From the NCBI GenBank assembly GCA_964439605.1, contig CAYTPC010000013.1, forward strand, positions 1-28,007: a stretch of DNA of 28,007 bases. The letters are read 5' to 3'. This document shows, one piece after another, positions 1 through 7,690 of this stretch. Every line of letters begins with the position of its first letter. The first letter of the stretch is position 1. The notes below the pieces were generated by a model. It saw nothing but the letters and a program-made list of their open reading frames with translations, had not been told where the DNA came from and made no database searches. A program made the position numbers and the translations under genes. This DNA comes from JAITWT01 sp964439605. Lineage in GTDB: Bacteria > Pseudomonadota > Gammaproteobacteria > Burkholderiales > Burkholderiaceae_C.

Positions 1-148
1 CATGGAGGTGCTCGGCCTGGCCGGCGGGCGAGGCGACCATCTGATCGAAAAGCTCTTTCGCGACGTCAAGGCGATGGACATCGTCGAAGGCACCGGCCAG
101 ATCCAGCGCATCGTGATGGCGCGCAAGCTGGTTGGGCTTCCCCACTAA
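1..148 (+). CDS. acyl-CoA dehydrogenase, C-terminal end only (partial)
   Basis: Only the last 48 or so codons are present; the gene runs in from before the window and ends at TAA 146-148. The reading frame contains VEGTGQIQRIVMARKLVG. This matches the final helix region of acyl-CoA dehydrogenases, where the Glu of (Y/V)EGT is the catalytic base that removes the alpha proton of the acyl-CoA. The enzyme would carry out an FAD-dependent alpha,beta-dehydrogenation of an acyl-CoA. A CoA-transferase starts 32 bases downstream on the same strand, so the two probably form one catabolic operon. Substrate cannot be told from this fragment. Confidence 0.85.
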   Translation, partial: MEVLGLAGGRGDHLIEKLFRDVKAMDIVEGTGQIQRIVMARKLVGLPH

Positions 149-180
149 ATCGAACCCGAATCGAATCTGGCGACTTTGCA

Positions 181-1422
181 ATGACTGCTTCTTCCTCACC
201 CTCCTCTTTTTCTCCTTCCGCCACGGCGGCGGCCAGCGGTCCGCTCAAGGGCATTCGCGTGCTCGACCTGACCGCCGTCGTGCTCGGTCCGATCGCCACC
301 CAGATCCTGGCGGACTTCGGCGCCGACGTGATCAAGATCGAACCGCCGGAGGGCGACATGATGCGCGCCAACGGCATCTCGCTGCATCCGGGCATGAGCT
401 CGATCTTCCTGGCCGTCAATCGCAACAAGCGCTCGGTGTGCATCGACTTGAAAACGCCCGAGGGGCGCGCCGCGCTGCATGCGTTGATCCCGACCGTGGA
501 CGTGGTGGTGCACAACATGCGCATCCCCGCCGTGGAGCGGCTCGGCCTGGGCTACGAGCAGGTCTCGCGCGTTCGTCCGGACATCGTCTATTGCGCGGCG
601 GTCGGGTTCGGCCAGGATGGCCCGCACCGCGACAAACCAGCCTTCGACGACATCGTGCAGGCCGGCTGCGGGCTGGTGGGCTTGAATTCAACCGCCGGCC
701 ACGAGGAACCCGACTACGTGCCCAGCCTGATCGCCGACAAGACCGCCGGACTGGCGGTGAGCAACGCCATCATGGCGGCCCTGCTGCACCGTGCGACCAC
801 CGGCCAGGGCCAGTATGTCGAAGTGCCGATGCTGGAGACGATGGCCGCCTTCGTCATGGCCGAGCACATGGGGGGGCTGACTTTTCGCGGGTCGACGGTC
901 AAAGCCGGCTATCCGCGCCTGCTCGAAGGGGGACGCAGACCGGCGCGCACCCAGGACGGCTGGATCGCCATGCTGCCCTATACCAACAAGCACTGGCGCG
1001 CTTTCTTCGATGCCGTGGGCCGCCAGGATTTGAGCGAACACTACGACATCGAAGACCGCCACAACCGCAACGCGCGAATCCGCGAGCTGTATGCGCATCT
1101 GCGCGAGTTGTCGCCCCAGAAGACGACCGCGCAATGGATGGCGCTGTGCGAGCAGCTCGATATTCCTGCCACGCCGATCTACACCCCGGACGACCTGCCC
1201 GCGCATCCGCACCTGCAGGCTGTCGGCCTGTTCCAGGACGCGGAGCACCCGACCGAAGGCCCGATCCGCCAGATGCGGCCCACGACGCGCTTTTCGGCCA
1301 CGCCCGCCAACGTGTACCGGCAAGCGCCGACCATTGGCCAACACACCGAAGAAGTGCTGCGTGAGGCGGGTTTGGGCGCGGCCGAAATCGAAGGTCTGCA
1401 GCGGAAGCGGGCCATCGTTTGA
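181..1422 (+). CDS. CaiB/BaiF family (class III) CoA-transferase
   Basis: A 413-residue protein, the normal length for family III CoA-transferases, which move CoA between carboxylic acids through an aspartyl-CoA thioester. The N-terminal part has the family pattern GIRVLDLT (24-31), LADFGADVIKIEPPEGD (43-59) and NRNKRSVCIDLK (80-91). The segment KPAFDDIVQA (152-161) aligns with the catalytic-Asp region of formyl-CoA transferase, making Asp156 the likely nucleophile. The Ser/Ala-rich first 20 residues are probably disordered. No clear ribosome binding site precedes the ATG, but upstream in-frame alternatives are poor. It follows an acyl-CoA dehydrogenase gene and precedes an IclR regulator, so it probably activates an organic acid that the dehydrogenase then oxidises. 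The actual acid is unknown. Confidence 0.9.
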   Translation: MTASSSPSSFSPSATAAASGPLKGIRVLDLTAVVLGPIATQILADFGADVIKIEPPEGDMMRANGISLHPGMSSIFLAVNRNKRSVCIDLKTPEGRAALHALIPTVDVVVHNMRIPAVERLGLGYEQVSRVRPDIVYCAAVGFGQDGPHRDKPAFDDIVQAGCGLVGLNSTAGHEEPDYVPSLIADKTAGLAVSNAIMAALLHRATTGQGQYVEVPMLETMAAFVMAEHMGGLTFRGSTVKAGYPRLLEGGRRPARTQDGWIAMLPYTNKHWRAFFDAVGRQDLSEHYDIEDRHNRNARIRELYAHLRELSPQKTTAQWMALCEQLDIPATPIYTPDDLPAHPHLQAVGLFQDAEHPTEGPIRQMRPTTRFSATPANVYRQAPTIGQHTEEVLREAGLGAAEIEGLQRKRAIV

Positions 1423-1461
1423 CGGGATGACGGCTCCAACGAGCACGAAAACTCCAGCACC

Positions 1462-2256
1462 GTGGAACCATCGGTCATCAAAACGGCAGGACGCGTATTC
1501 GAAGTGCTCGAATACATGGGCGAAGTGCGCCGGCCGGTGACGGTGCGCGAAATTTCGGAACGGCTGGGCTATCCGCTGTCGAGCGCGCAGGTACTGCTCA
1601 AGAGCATGGCCACACTGGGTTATTTGCGTTACGACTCCTCGCTGCGCGCCTACCTGGCCACGCCCCGGCTGGCTTCGCTGGGCGACTGGGTCGTCGATTC
1701 GATGTTCGACGGCGGCCAGTTGTACGAGGTATTGGCCGACATCGCGCGCGAAACCGGGTTCACGGCCGTTCTGGCGGTCGAAAACGACATTTACGCGCAC
1801 TATGTACACGTCGTCCACGGCAACCGGCTCATGAACTTCAATATTCAGCCCGGCACACGGCGCTTGCTGTGCATGTCGGGACTGGGGTGGGCCTTGCTCG
1901 CGGCCAGTTCGGACGAGCACGTGGCGCGCATCGTTCACCGCACCAATCTCCGGCTCAAGGCCGGGGGCCAGGCCGTCGATCTGGATTACGTGAGGGCGCA
2001 GGTGCGCGAAACCCGCGAACGTGGCTATGCCTTCTCGCGCGCTATCGTCACCGAAGGTTTCGGCATCATTGCCGTGAGCACGGTGGCAGGCGCGCCGGAT
2101 ACGCAGTTGGCCATTGGCGCGGGCGGACCGATCGCCAAATTGGAAGCCTTGCAGGATACGGTGGTGCGAATTTTGTGCGAGCGCGCGGCGGCGGGCCGGC
2201 CAGCTTCTAGAATGGCGATCCCCGCAAAGACAGCCCCCGGAAAGACCGCCCGATGA
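1462..2256 (+). CDS. IclR family transcriptional regulator
   Basis: A 264-residue protein starting with GTG. Residues about 6-65 form the winged helix-turn-helix (TAGRVFEVLEYMGEVRRPVT, then REISERLGYPLSSAQVLLKS). Residues about 80-245 match the IclR effector-binding domain, including RETGFTAVLAVEND and a late GYAFSRAIVTEGFG segment. IclR proteins bind small organic acids or their CoA-derived metabolites and repress or activate nearby catabolic genes. The gene starts 40 bases after the CoA-transferase on the same strand, so it is probably the local regulator of that gene and the upstream acyl-CoA dehydrogenase. The last residues (ASRMAIPAKTAPGKTAR) look like a basic, unstructured extension. 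The stop codon overlaps the start of dcd. Confidence 0.9.
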   Translation: MEPSVIKTAGRVFEVLEYMGEVRRPVTVREISERLGYPLSSAQVLLKSMATLGYLRYDSSLRAYLATPRLASLGDWVVDSMFDGGQLYEVLADIARETGFTAVLAVENDIYAHYVHVVHGNRLMNFNIQPGTRRLLCMSGLGWALLAASSDEHVARIVHRTNLRLKAGGQAVDLDYVRAQVRETRERGYAFSRAIVTEGFGIIAVSTVAGAPDTQLAIGAGGPIAKLEALQDTVVRILCERAAAGRPASRMAIPAKTAPGKTAR

Positions 2257-2819
2257 GTATCAAGAGCGACAAATGGATCCGCCGCATGGCGCGCGAACAC
2301 GGCATGATTGAACCCTTCGAGCCCGGACAGGTGCGCGAAAGCGAAGGACACAAGATCATCAGCTACGGAACGTCCAGCTACGGCTACGACATTCGCTGCG
2401 CGCCCGAATTCAAAATCTTCACCAACATCCACAGCACGGTGGTCGATCCGAAGAATTTCGACGAAAAAAGTTTCGTCGATATGCACGGAGATCACTGCAT
2501 CATTCCGCCCAACAGTTTTGCGTTGGCGCGCACGGTGGAATATTTCCGCATCCCGCGCAATGTGTTGACGGTCTGCCTGGGTAAAAGCACATACGCGCGC
2601 TGCGGAATCATCGTCAACGTCACGCCCTTCGAGCCCGAGTGGGAAGGTTACGTCACACTCGAATTCAGCAACACCACGCCGCTGCCGGCCAAGATTTACG
2701 CGGGCGAAGGCTGCGCGCAGGTGCTGTTTTTCGAAAGCGACGAAGTATGCGAAACCAGTTACAAGGATCGCGGCGGCAAATACCAGGGCCAACGCGGCGT
2801 GACCTTGCCCAAGGCATGA
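2253..2819 (+). CDS. dcd: dCTP deaminase
   Basis: A 188-residue protein of the exact family length. It deaminates dCTP to dUTP, feeding dUTPase and thymidylate synthesis; the active form is a homotrimer. Conserved parts are SYGTSSYGYDIRCA (37-50), GKSTYARCGI (110-119) and GYVTLEFSN (132-140), where Glu137 corresponds to the catalytic Glu. The C-terminal KYQGQRGVTLPKA is the typical closing segment. The ATG shares ATGA with the stop of the IclR regulator gene, which suggests translational coupling; a GGAAAG about 8 bases upstream can serve as ribosome binding site. A housekeeping enzyme behind a catabolic regulator is an odd pairing and may simply reflect genome compaction. It converges on lon. 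Confidence 0.97.
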   Translation: MSIKSDKWIRRMAREHGMIEPFEPGQVRESEGHKIISYGTSSYGYDIRCAPEFKIFTNIHSTVVDPKNFDEKSFVDMHGDHCIIPPNSFALARTVEYFRIPRNVLTVCLGKSTYARCGIIVNVTPFEPEWEGYVTLEFSNTTPLPAKIYAGEGCAQVLFFESDEVCETSYKDRGGKYQGQRGVTLPKA

Positions 2820-2824
2820 CGTGA

Positions 2825-2856
2825 GCGGCGTGCCCCGCTTCGGGCGGGTATGCCGC
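2825..2856. terminator. hairpin between convergent dcd and lon
   Basis: A stem-loop with arms starting GCGGC(G)T and ending ATGCCGC, closed by a CCCGC-TTCG-GCGGG core, lies just after the dcd stop codon. No T-run follows on either side, so it may be a weak terminator or mRNA 3'-end stabiliser rather than a classic intrinsic terminator. It is the only obvious structure in the 127-base gap between dcd and the end of lon. Confidence 0.4.
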
Positions 2857-2946
2857 TACGGCCGGCCGCGCGGACAATCCCGGCGCTTCAATCCGGAGGC
2901 GGCAGGCCGGGTTTCCAACTTGCCGCGCGCTCAGAAATCCGGGATA

Positions 2947-5388
2947 TCAGTGCTTAATCGACTCTGTCCCGCTTTGTGACTCACGCTGCTTGGCCAGTTC
3001 GGCCATCGCCGCGGCGGAAGCGGCGACATCTTCATCCGACAGAGGCACCGGCTGCTTTTCGAGTGCCAACTCAAGCACCTTGTCGATCCATTTGACCGGA
3101 ATGATTTCCAGGTTGTTTTTTACGTTTTCCGGAATTTCCTGCAGATCCTTCGCGTTTTCCTCAGGGATCAGCACAACCTTGATACCACCCCGCAACGCGG
3201 CCAGCAGTTTTTCTTTGAGTCCCCCGATCGCGGTGACTTCGCCGCGCAGCGTGATCTCGCCGGTCATCGCGACATCGCTGCGCACCGGAATGCCCGTGAG
3301 CGCCGAGACCAGCGCGGTCGTCATCGCGATCCCCGCGCTCGGGCCGTCCTTCGGGGTAGCGCCGTCTGGAACGTGGATGTGAATGTCACGTTTTTCGAAC
3401 ATCTCATCGCGAATGCCCAAACGCCGCGCACGGCTGCGCACCACGGTACGCGCGGCCTCGACCGATTCTTTCATCACATCACCGAGCGAACCGGTTCGGC
3501 TGATCAGCCCCTTGCCGGGCACGATCACGGTCTCGATGGTCAACAGGTCGCCTCCAACCTCCGTCCACGCCAGGCCAACCACCTGGCCAACCTGATTTTG
3601 CTGCTCCGCGCGGCCAAAGGTGTACTTGCGCACACCAAGAAACTCATCGAGATTCTTGCCTTCGACAACGACTTGCGGGCTCATCTTCTTGAGCTGGAGG
3701 CCCTTGACCACCTTGCGGCAGATTTTCGAGAGTTCACGCTCAAGTGAACGCACGCCGGCTTCGCGCGTGTAGTAGCGCACGATGTCACGAATGGCCTCTT
3801 CAGTGACGAGCAACTCCCCTTCCCTGACGCCATTGTTTTTGAGCTGCTTGGGCAGCAGGTACTTGAGCCCGATGTTCGTCTTCTCGTCCTCGGTGTAGCC
3901 CGAGAGGCGGATGACTTCCAGACGATCGAGCAATGCCGGCGGAATGTGCATCGAGTTCGAAGTCGCGACGAACATCACGTCGCTGAGGTCAAAGTCAAGC
4001 TCGACGTAGTGATCACTGAAAGTGTGGTTCTGCTCCGGATCGAGCACCTCGAGCAGCGCACTGGACGGATCGCCGCGGAAATCGGTGCCGAGTTTGTCGA
4101 TCTCGTCGAGTAGAAACAGCGGATTGCGTGTACCCGCCTTGGTCAAGCTCTGCAGCACCTTGCCCGGCAGCGCGCCGATGTAAGTACGGCGGTGGCCACG
4201 GATCTCGGCCTCGTCGCGCATGCCGCCCAGCGCCATGCGCACGTACTTGCGCCCCGTCGCCTTGGCGATCGATTGGCCCAGCGAGGTCTTGCCTACACCG
4301 GGTGGCCCGACGAGGCACAGAATCGGCGCTTTGACCTTGTCCACGCGCTGCTGCACCGCAAGGTATTCAAGGATGCGATCCTTGACCTTTTCAAGCCCGT
4401 AGTGGTCTTCATTGAGCACCTGCTCGGCATGGCCGAGGTCATGCTTGATCTTGGTTTTTTTGCTCCACGGCAGCGAAACCAGCACGTCGATGTAGTTGCG
4501 CACCACGGTGGCCTCGGCCGACATCGGCGACATCAGCTTGAGCTTCTTGAGTTCGCTCTCGACCTTCTTTTGCGCCTCCTTGGGCATGCGCGCGGCCTTG
4601 ATCTTTTTCTCGATCTCCTCGATGTCGGCGCCCTCTTCGCCGTCGCCGAGTTCCTTCTGGATCGCCTTGACCTGCTCGTTGAGGTAGAAGTCGCGCTGGT
4701 TCTTTTCCATCTGGCGCTTGACGCGGCCGCGGATTTTCTTATCGACGTTGAGGATATCGACCTCGCGCTCGAGCTGCGCGAACAGGTTTTCGAGCCGCTC
4801 ACGGATGTCCGACAGGTCGAGCACCGCCTGCTTGTTCTCCAGCTTGAGCGGCAGATGCGCCGTGATGGTATCGGCAAGACGGCCCGGATCATCGATGCTG
4901 GAGATCGAGGTCAGGATCTCGGGCGGAATCTTCTTGTTGAGCTTGACGTACTGGTCGAACTGGTGCGTCACCGCCCGGCGCAGCGCCTCGACCTCGGTAT
5001 CGTTACTGGCGGTTTGGCCGGTATCCTCCAGAGGTACGACGGTGGCGAAAAAATGGGTCTCGCTGTCTTGGATGCGATCGACCCGGGCGCGCTGCTGGCC
5101 CTCGACCAACACCTTCACCGTACCGTCGGGCAACTTGAGCATCTGCAAGATGGTCGAGATACAGCCCACCTCGAACATGTCGGTCGCCGAGGGCTCGTCC
5201 TTGGCGGCCGCTTTCTGCGCCACGAGCATGATGGAACGCGAAGCCTCCATCGCCAATTCGAGCGCCTTGATGCTTTTGGCCCGCCCGACAAACAGCGGAA
5301 TCACCATGTGCGGAAACACCACCACATCGCGCAAAGGCAGCAACGGCAGTTCGATCGTTTCAGAGGACAAAGGAGTGTGACCAGACAT
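2947..5388 (-). CDS. lon: ATP-dependent protease Lon (endopeptidase La)
   Basis: A full-length 813-residue LonA. Order of parts: N-terminal substrate-recognition domain (about 10-205, LPLLPLRDVVVFPHMVIPLF), coiled coil (about 205-285), AAA+ ATPase with Walker A GPPGVGKT (361-368) and Walker B LFLLDEID, and the C-terminal protease domain. The protease Ser/Lys dyad is visible: Ser684 in KDGPSAGIAM and Lys727 in GGLKEKLLAA. Lon degrades misfolded proteins and selected regulators in the cytoplasm. It is the last gene of the tig-clpP-clpX-lon block on the minus strand, 93 bases after clpX. A sigma-32-like promoter in that gap fits heat-shock control. Confidence 0.99.
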   Translation of the reverse strand: MSGHTPLSSETIELPLLPLRDVVVFPHMVIPLFVGRAKSIKALELAMEASRSIMLVAQKAAAKDEPSATDMFEVGCISTILQMLKLPDGTVKVLVEGQQRARVDRIQDSETHFFATVVPLEDTGQTASNDTEVEALRRAVTHQFDQYVKLNKKIPPEILTSISSIDDPGRLADTITAHLPLKLENKQAVLDLSDIRERLENLFAQLEREVDILNVDKKIRGRVKRQMEKNQRDFYLNEQVKAIQKELGDGEEGADIEEIEKKIKAARMPKEAQKKVESELKKLKLMSPMSAEATVVRNYIDVLVSLPWSKKTKIKHDLGHAEQVLNEDHYGLEKVKDRILEYLAVQQRVDKVKAPILCLVGPPGVGKTSLGQSIAKATGRKYVRMALGGMRDEAEIRGHRRTYIGALPGKVLQSLTKAGTRNPLFLLDEIDKLGTDFRGDPSSALLEVLDPEQNHTFSDHYVELDFDLSDVMFVATSNSMHIPPALLDRLEVIRLSGYTEDEKTNIGLKYLLPKQLKNNGVREGELLVTEEAIRDIVRYYTREAGVRSLERELSKICRKVVKGLQLKKMSPQVVVEGKNLDEFLGVRKYTFGRAEQQNQVGQVVGLAWTEVGGDLLTIETVIVPGKGLISRTGSLGDVMKESVEAARTVVRSRARRLGIRDEMFEKRDIHIHVPDGATPKDGPSAGIAMTTALVSALTGIPVRSDVAMTGEITLRGEVTAIGGLKEKLLAALRGGIKVVLIPEENAKDLQEIPENVKNNLEIIPVKWIDKVLELALEKQPVPLSDEDVAASAAAMAELAKQRESQSGTESIKH

Positions 5389-5417
5389 GGGAAAAGCCTC
5401 GGAATTTAATCAGTCAA

Positions 5418-5444
5418 AGATGGGCCGGCACCACGCTGTTCAAA
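5418..5444 (-). promoter_or_regulatory. candidate sigma-32 (heat-shock) promoter of lon
   Basis: Read on the minus strand, TTTGAAC (5444-5438) is followed after exactly 13 bases by CCCATCT (5424-5418). The sigma-32 consensus is CTTGAAA - 13 to 17 bases - CCCATNT, so the -10 box is a full match and the -35 differs at its two outer positions. It lies 30-56 bases upstream of the lon ATG. The match is seen in the sequence; use by RpoH is inferred. Confidence 0.6.
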
Positions 5445-5481
5445 TAGATCGCGTGGCACTCAACCCTCGGCGTCTTGTCGT

Positions 5482-6735
5482 TCAGGCTTTTTTGGCCGCT
5501 TCACGATAAACGATCAACGGCGGTTTGTTCTCTTCGATGGTGGATTCATCGATCACCACCTTGTCGACATTATGCGTATTTGGTAGATCGAACATGGTGT
5601 CGATCAGCGCCTGTTCAAGTACCGAGCGCAGTCCGCGTGCGCCGGTTTTTCGCGCCAGCGCCTTGCGCGCGATGGCGCGCAGCGCCGCAGGCCGGATTTC
5701 AAGCTCGACACCTTCCATTTGCAACAGCTTGGAGAACTGTTTGACCAGCGCATTCCTGGGCTCGGTCAGGATCTGCACCAGCGCGTCCTCGCTGAGCTCG
5801 TCCAGTGACGCCACCACTGGCATGCGGCCGACCAGTTCGGGAATCAGGCCGAACTTGATCAAATCCTCGGGTTCCACCTCACGGAAGATGTCGGTCAGGC
5901 TGCGTTGCTGTTTGCTGCGCACCATTGCGCCGAAGCCGATGCCCGAAGCCTCGGTGCGGTTTTCGATGACTTTTTCCAGTCCGGCGAATGCGCCGCCGCA
6001 AATGAACAGGATATTGGTCGTGTCGATCTGCAAGAAATCCTGATTGGGATGCTTGCGCCCGCCCTGCGGCGGCACGCTGGCCATCGTGCCTTCGATCAGC
6101 TTGAGTAAGGCTTGTTGCACGCCCTCGCCCGACACGTCGCGCGTGATTGAAGGGTTATCGGATTTGCGCGAAATTTTGTCGATCTCGTCAATGTAGACGA
6201 TGCCGCGCTGAGCACGCTCGACCTCGTAATTGCAGCTTTGCAGCAGCTTCTGGATGATGTTCTCGACGTCTTCCCCAACGTAACCCGCTTCGGTCAGCGT
6301 GGTGGCGTCGGCCATGACGAAGGGCACGTCAAGCTGGCGCGCGAGCGTCTGCGCCAGAAAGGTCTTGCCCGAACCGGTGGGACCGATCAGCAAAATATTG
6401 CTTTTGCTCAGTTCGACGTCGTCCGTCTTGGCCTTGTCTTTGTGGTTCAGGCGCTTGTAGTGGTTGTAAACCGCCACCGCGAGCATGCGCTTGGCAGCCT
6501 CCCGGCCGATGACGTAGTTGTCCAGATTAGCCTTGATCTCCGCAGGCGTGGGCAGACCGCTTCCCCCCTCGCTGACGGGGAGCTCGTCACGAATGATTTC
6601 GTTGCACAGATCGATACATTCGTCGCAAATGAAAACCGATTGCCCTGCAATGAGTTTCTTGACCTCGTGCTGGCTCTTGCCGCAGAAGGAGCAATAAAGC
6701 GTTGTCTCGCTGGAAGAGCCTTTCTTATCGGCCAT
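5482..6735 (-). CDS. clpX: ATP-dependent Clp protease ATP-binding subunit ClpX
   Basis: AAA+ unfoldase that recognises tagged or misfolded substrates and feeds them to ClpP. I chose the ATG at 6735, giving 417 residues, because the protein then begins MADKKGSSSETTLYCSFCGK as ClpX proteins do, and AAGG lies 9 bases upstream. An in-frame extension to 6804 has no family support. The zinc-binding domain has Cys15, Cys18, Cys37 and Cys40. Walker A is GPTGSGKT (118-125). The GYVGEDVE pore-loop region, YIDEIDKISRK Walker B and the C-terminal small domain follow. It lies between clpP (216-base gap) and lon, and probably has its own promoter in the gap as well as read-through from clpP. Confidence 0.98.
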   Translation of the reverse strand: MADKKGSSSETTLYCSFCGKSQHEVKKLIAGQSVFICDECIDLCNEIIRDELPVSEGGSGLPTPAEIKANLDNYVIGREAAKRMLAVAVYNHYKRLNHKDKAKTDDVELSKSNILLIGPTGSGKTFLAQTLARQLDVPFVMADATTLTEAGYVGEDVENIIQKLLQSCNYEVERAQRGIVYIDEIDKISRKSDNPSITRDVSGEGVQQALLKLIEGTMASVPPQGGRKHPNQDFLQIDTTNILFICGGAFAGLEKVIENRTEASGIGFGAMVRSKQQRSLTDIFREVEPEDLIKFGLIPELVGRMPVVASLDELSEDALVQILTEPRNALVKQFSKLLQMEGVELEIRPAALRAIARKALARKTGARGLRSVLEQALIDTMFDLPNTHNVDKVVIDESTIEENKPPLIVYREAAKKA

Positions 6736-6798
6736 GTAACAGTGCCTTGTAACGGGAGTGTCGGTAATGATAGCGAAACATGACTGATTTTTTTCGCA

Positions 6799-6810
6799 TG
6801 ACAAATGTCA
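6799..6810. promoter_or_regulatory. short dyad upstream of clpX
   Basis: TGACA-AA-TGTCA is a 5-2-5 inverted repeat about 65 bases before the clpX start. On the minus strand it includes TTGACA, a good -35 hexamer, but I find no good -10 at 16-18 bases. It may be a regulator site or chance. Confidence 0.25.
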
Positions 6811-6951
6811 AATATCCTCCCGGCCCACACGCACGCGCCACCACGCACCCCAGGATGACACGCGCTCGGACGAGGGAATTGCTGCGTACGGCGGCGGCAC
6901 ATGCGTTACAAGTGCCGTTGCTTTTTACATACGCTCGCGCACGGGCGATCG

Positions 6952-7560
6952 TCACTCCCGCTTGGCGATCACCTGATCGATCAGGCCGTAATCCTTGGCT
7001 TCGTCAGCGCTGAGGAAGTAGTCGCGCTCGGTGTCGCGCGCGATTTTCTCGACCGGCTGGCCGGTGCGCTCGGCAAGGATGCGGTTCATCTGCTCGCGTG
7101 TCTTGAGAATGTCGCGCGCATGGATCTCGATATCGGTCGCCTGGCCTCGGGCGCCGCCGAGCACTTGATGGATCATGATTTTCGAGTTCGGCAGCGAAAA
7201 GCGCTTGCCTTTCTCGCCAGCGGCCAGCAGGAAGGCGCCCATGCTCGCGGCAAAGCCGATGCACAGCGTCGAGACTTGCGGCTTGATGAATTGCATGGTG
7301 TCGTAGATCGCCATGCCGGCGCTGACGCTGCCCCCGGGCGAGTTGATGTAAAACGAGATGTCCTTGTCGGGGTTCTCGCTCTCCAGGAACAGCAACTGCG
7401 CAACGACCAGGTTGGCGGTCTGGTCGTTCACCTCGCCGACCAGAAACACCACGCGCTCCTTGAGCAGGCGCGAATAAATGTCGTACGCACGCTCGCCGCG
7501 GCCCGATTGTTCAATGACCATCGGAACCATGCCGAGACCTTGGATTTCCTGTGCGCTCAT
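6952..7560 (-). CDS. clpP: ATP-dependent Clp protease proteolytic subunit ClpP
   Basis: A 202-residue serine protease that forms the 14-subunit chamber used by ClpX and ClpA. The catalytic triad is visible: Ser106 in GFAASMGAF, His131 in MIHQVLGGARGQ and Asp180 in TERDYFLSADEA. I use the ATG at 7560 (MSAQEIQGLGMVPMVIEQ) rather than an in-frame TTG six codons earlier. GGGAG lies about 11 bases upstream of the ATG, and the N-terminus then has the usual propeptide length. It follows tig on the same strand; the 130-base gap between them contains a perfect 14-bp tandem duplication. Confidence 0.98.
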   Translation of the reverse strand: MSAQEIQGLGMVPMVIEQSGRGERAYDIYSRLLKERVVFLVGEVNDQTANLVVAQLLFLESENPDKDISFYINSPGGSVSAGMAIYDTMQFIKPQVSTLCIGFAASMGAFLLAAGEKGKRFSLPNSKIMIHQVLGGARGQATDIEIHARDILKTREQMNRILAERTGQPVEKIARDTERDYFLSADEAKDYGLIDQVIAKRE

Positions 7561-7600
7561 ATGTATTGACTCTCCCAAAGAGGCTCTGCGTACTGCCGTA

Positions 7601-7628
7601 CTGTAGTACCCAAACTGTAGTACCCAAA
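7601..7628. repeat. 14-bp tandem duplication in the clpP leader
   Basis: CTGTAGTACCCAAA occurs twice back to back without mismatch, between tig and clpP. On the minus strand the duplication places TTGGGT 16 bases ahead of TACAGT, a promoter-like arrangement that a single unit would not have. It belongs to a series of similar short duplications in this window. Confidence 0.9.
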
Positions 7629-7690
7629 CGAAATGAGGCTCACGCGCAAAAGCACGAACCCCATGCGTGCGGCGGAAATCGCCCGGCAGC

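Noticed and set aside
688..1938. 416-codon open frame antisense to the CoA-transferase and IclR genes
   Set aside because: Crosses two well-supported genes and shows no domain or ribosome binding site.
2820..2946. Small gene between dcd and lon
   Set aside because: Frames here are short, without ribosome binding site, and overlap the hairpin.
4192..5409. 405-codon open frame antisense to lon
   Set aside because: Lon on the minus strand is complete with all catalytic residues; the antisense product is a low-complexity shadow.
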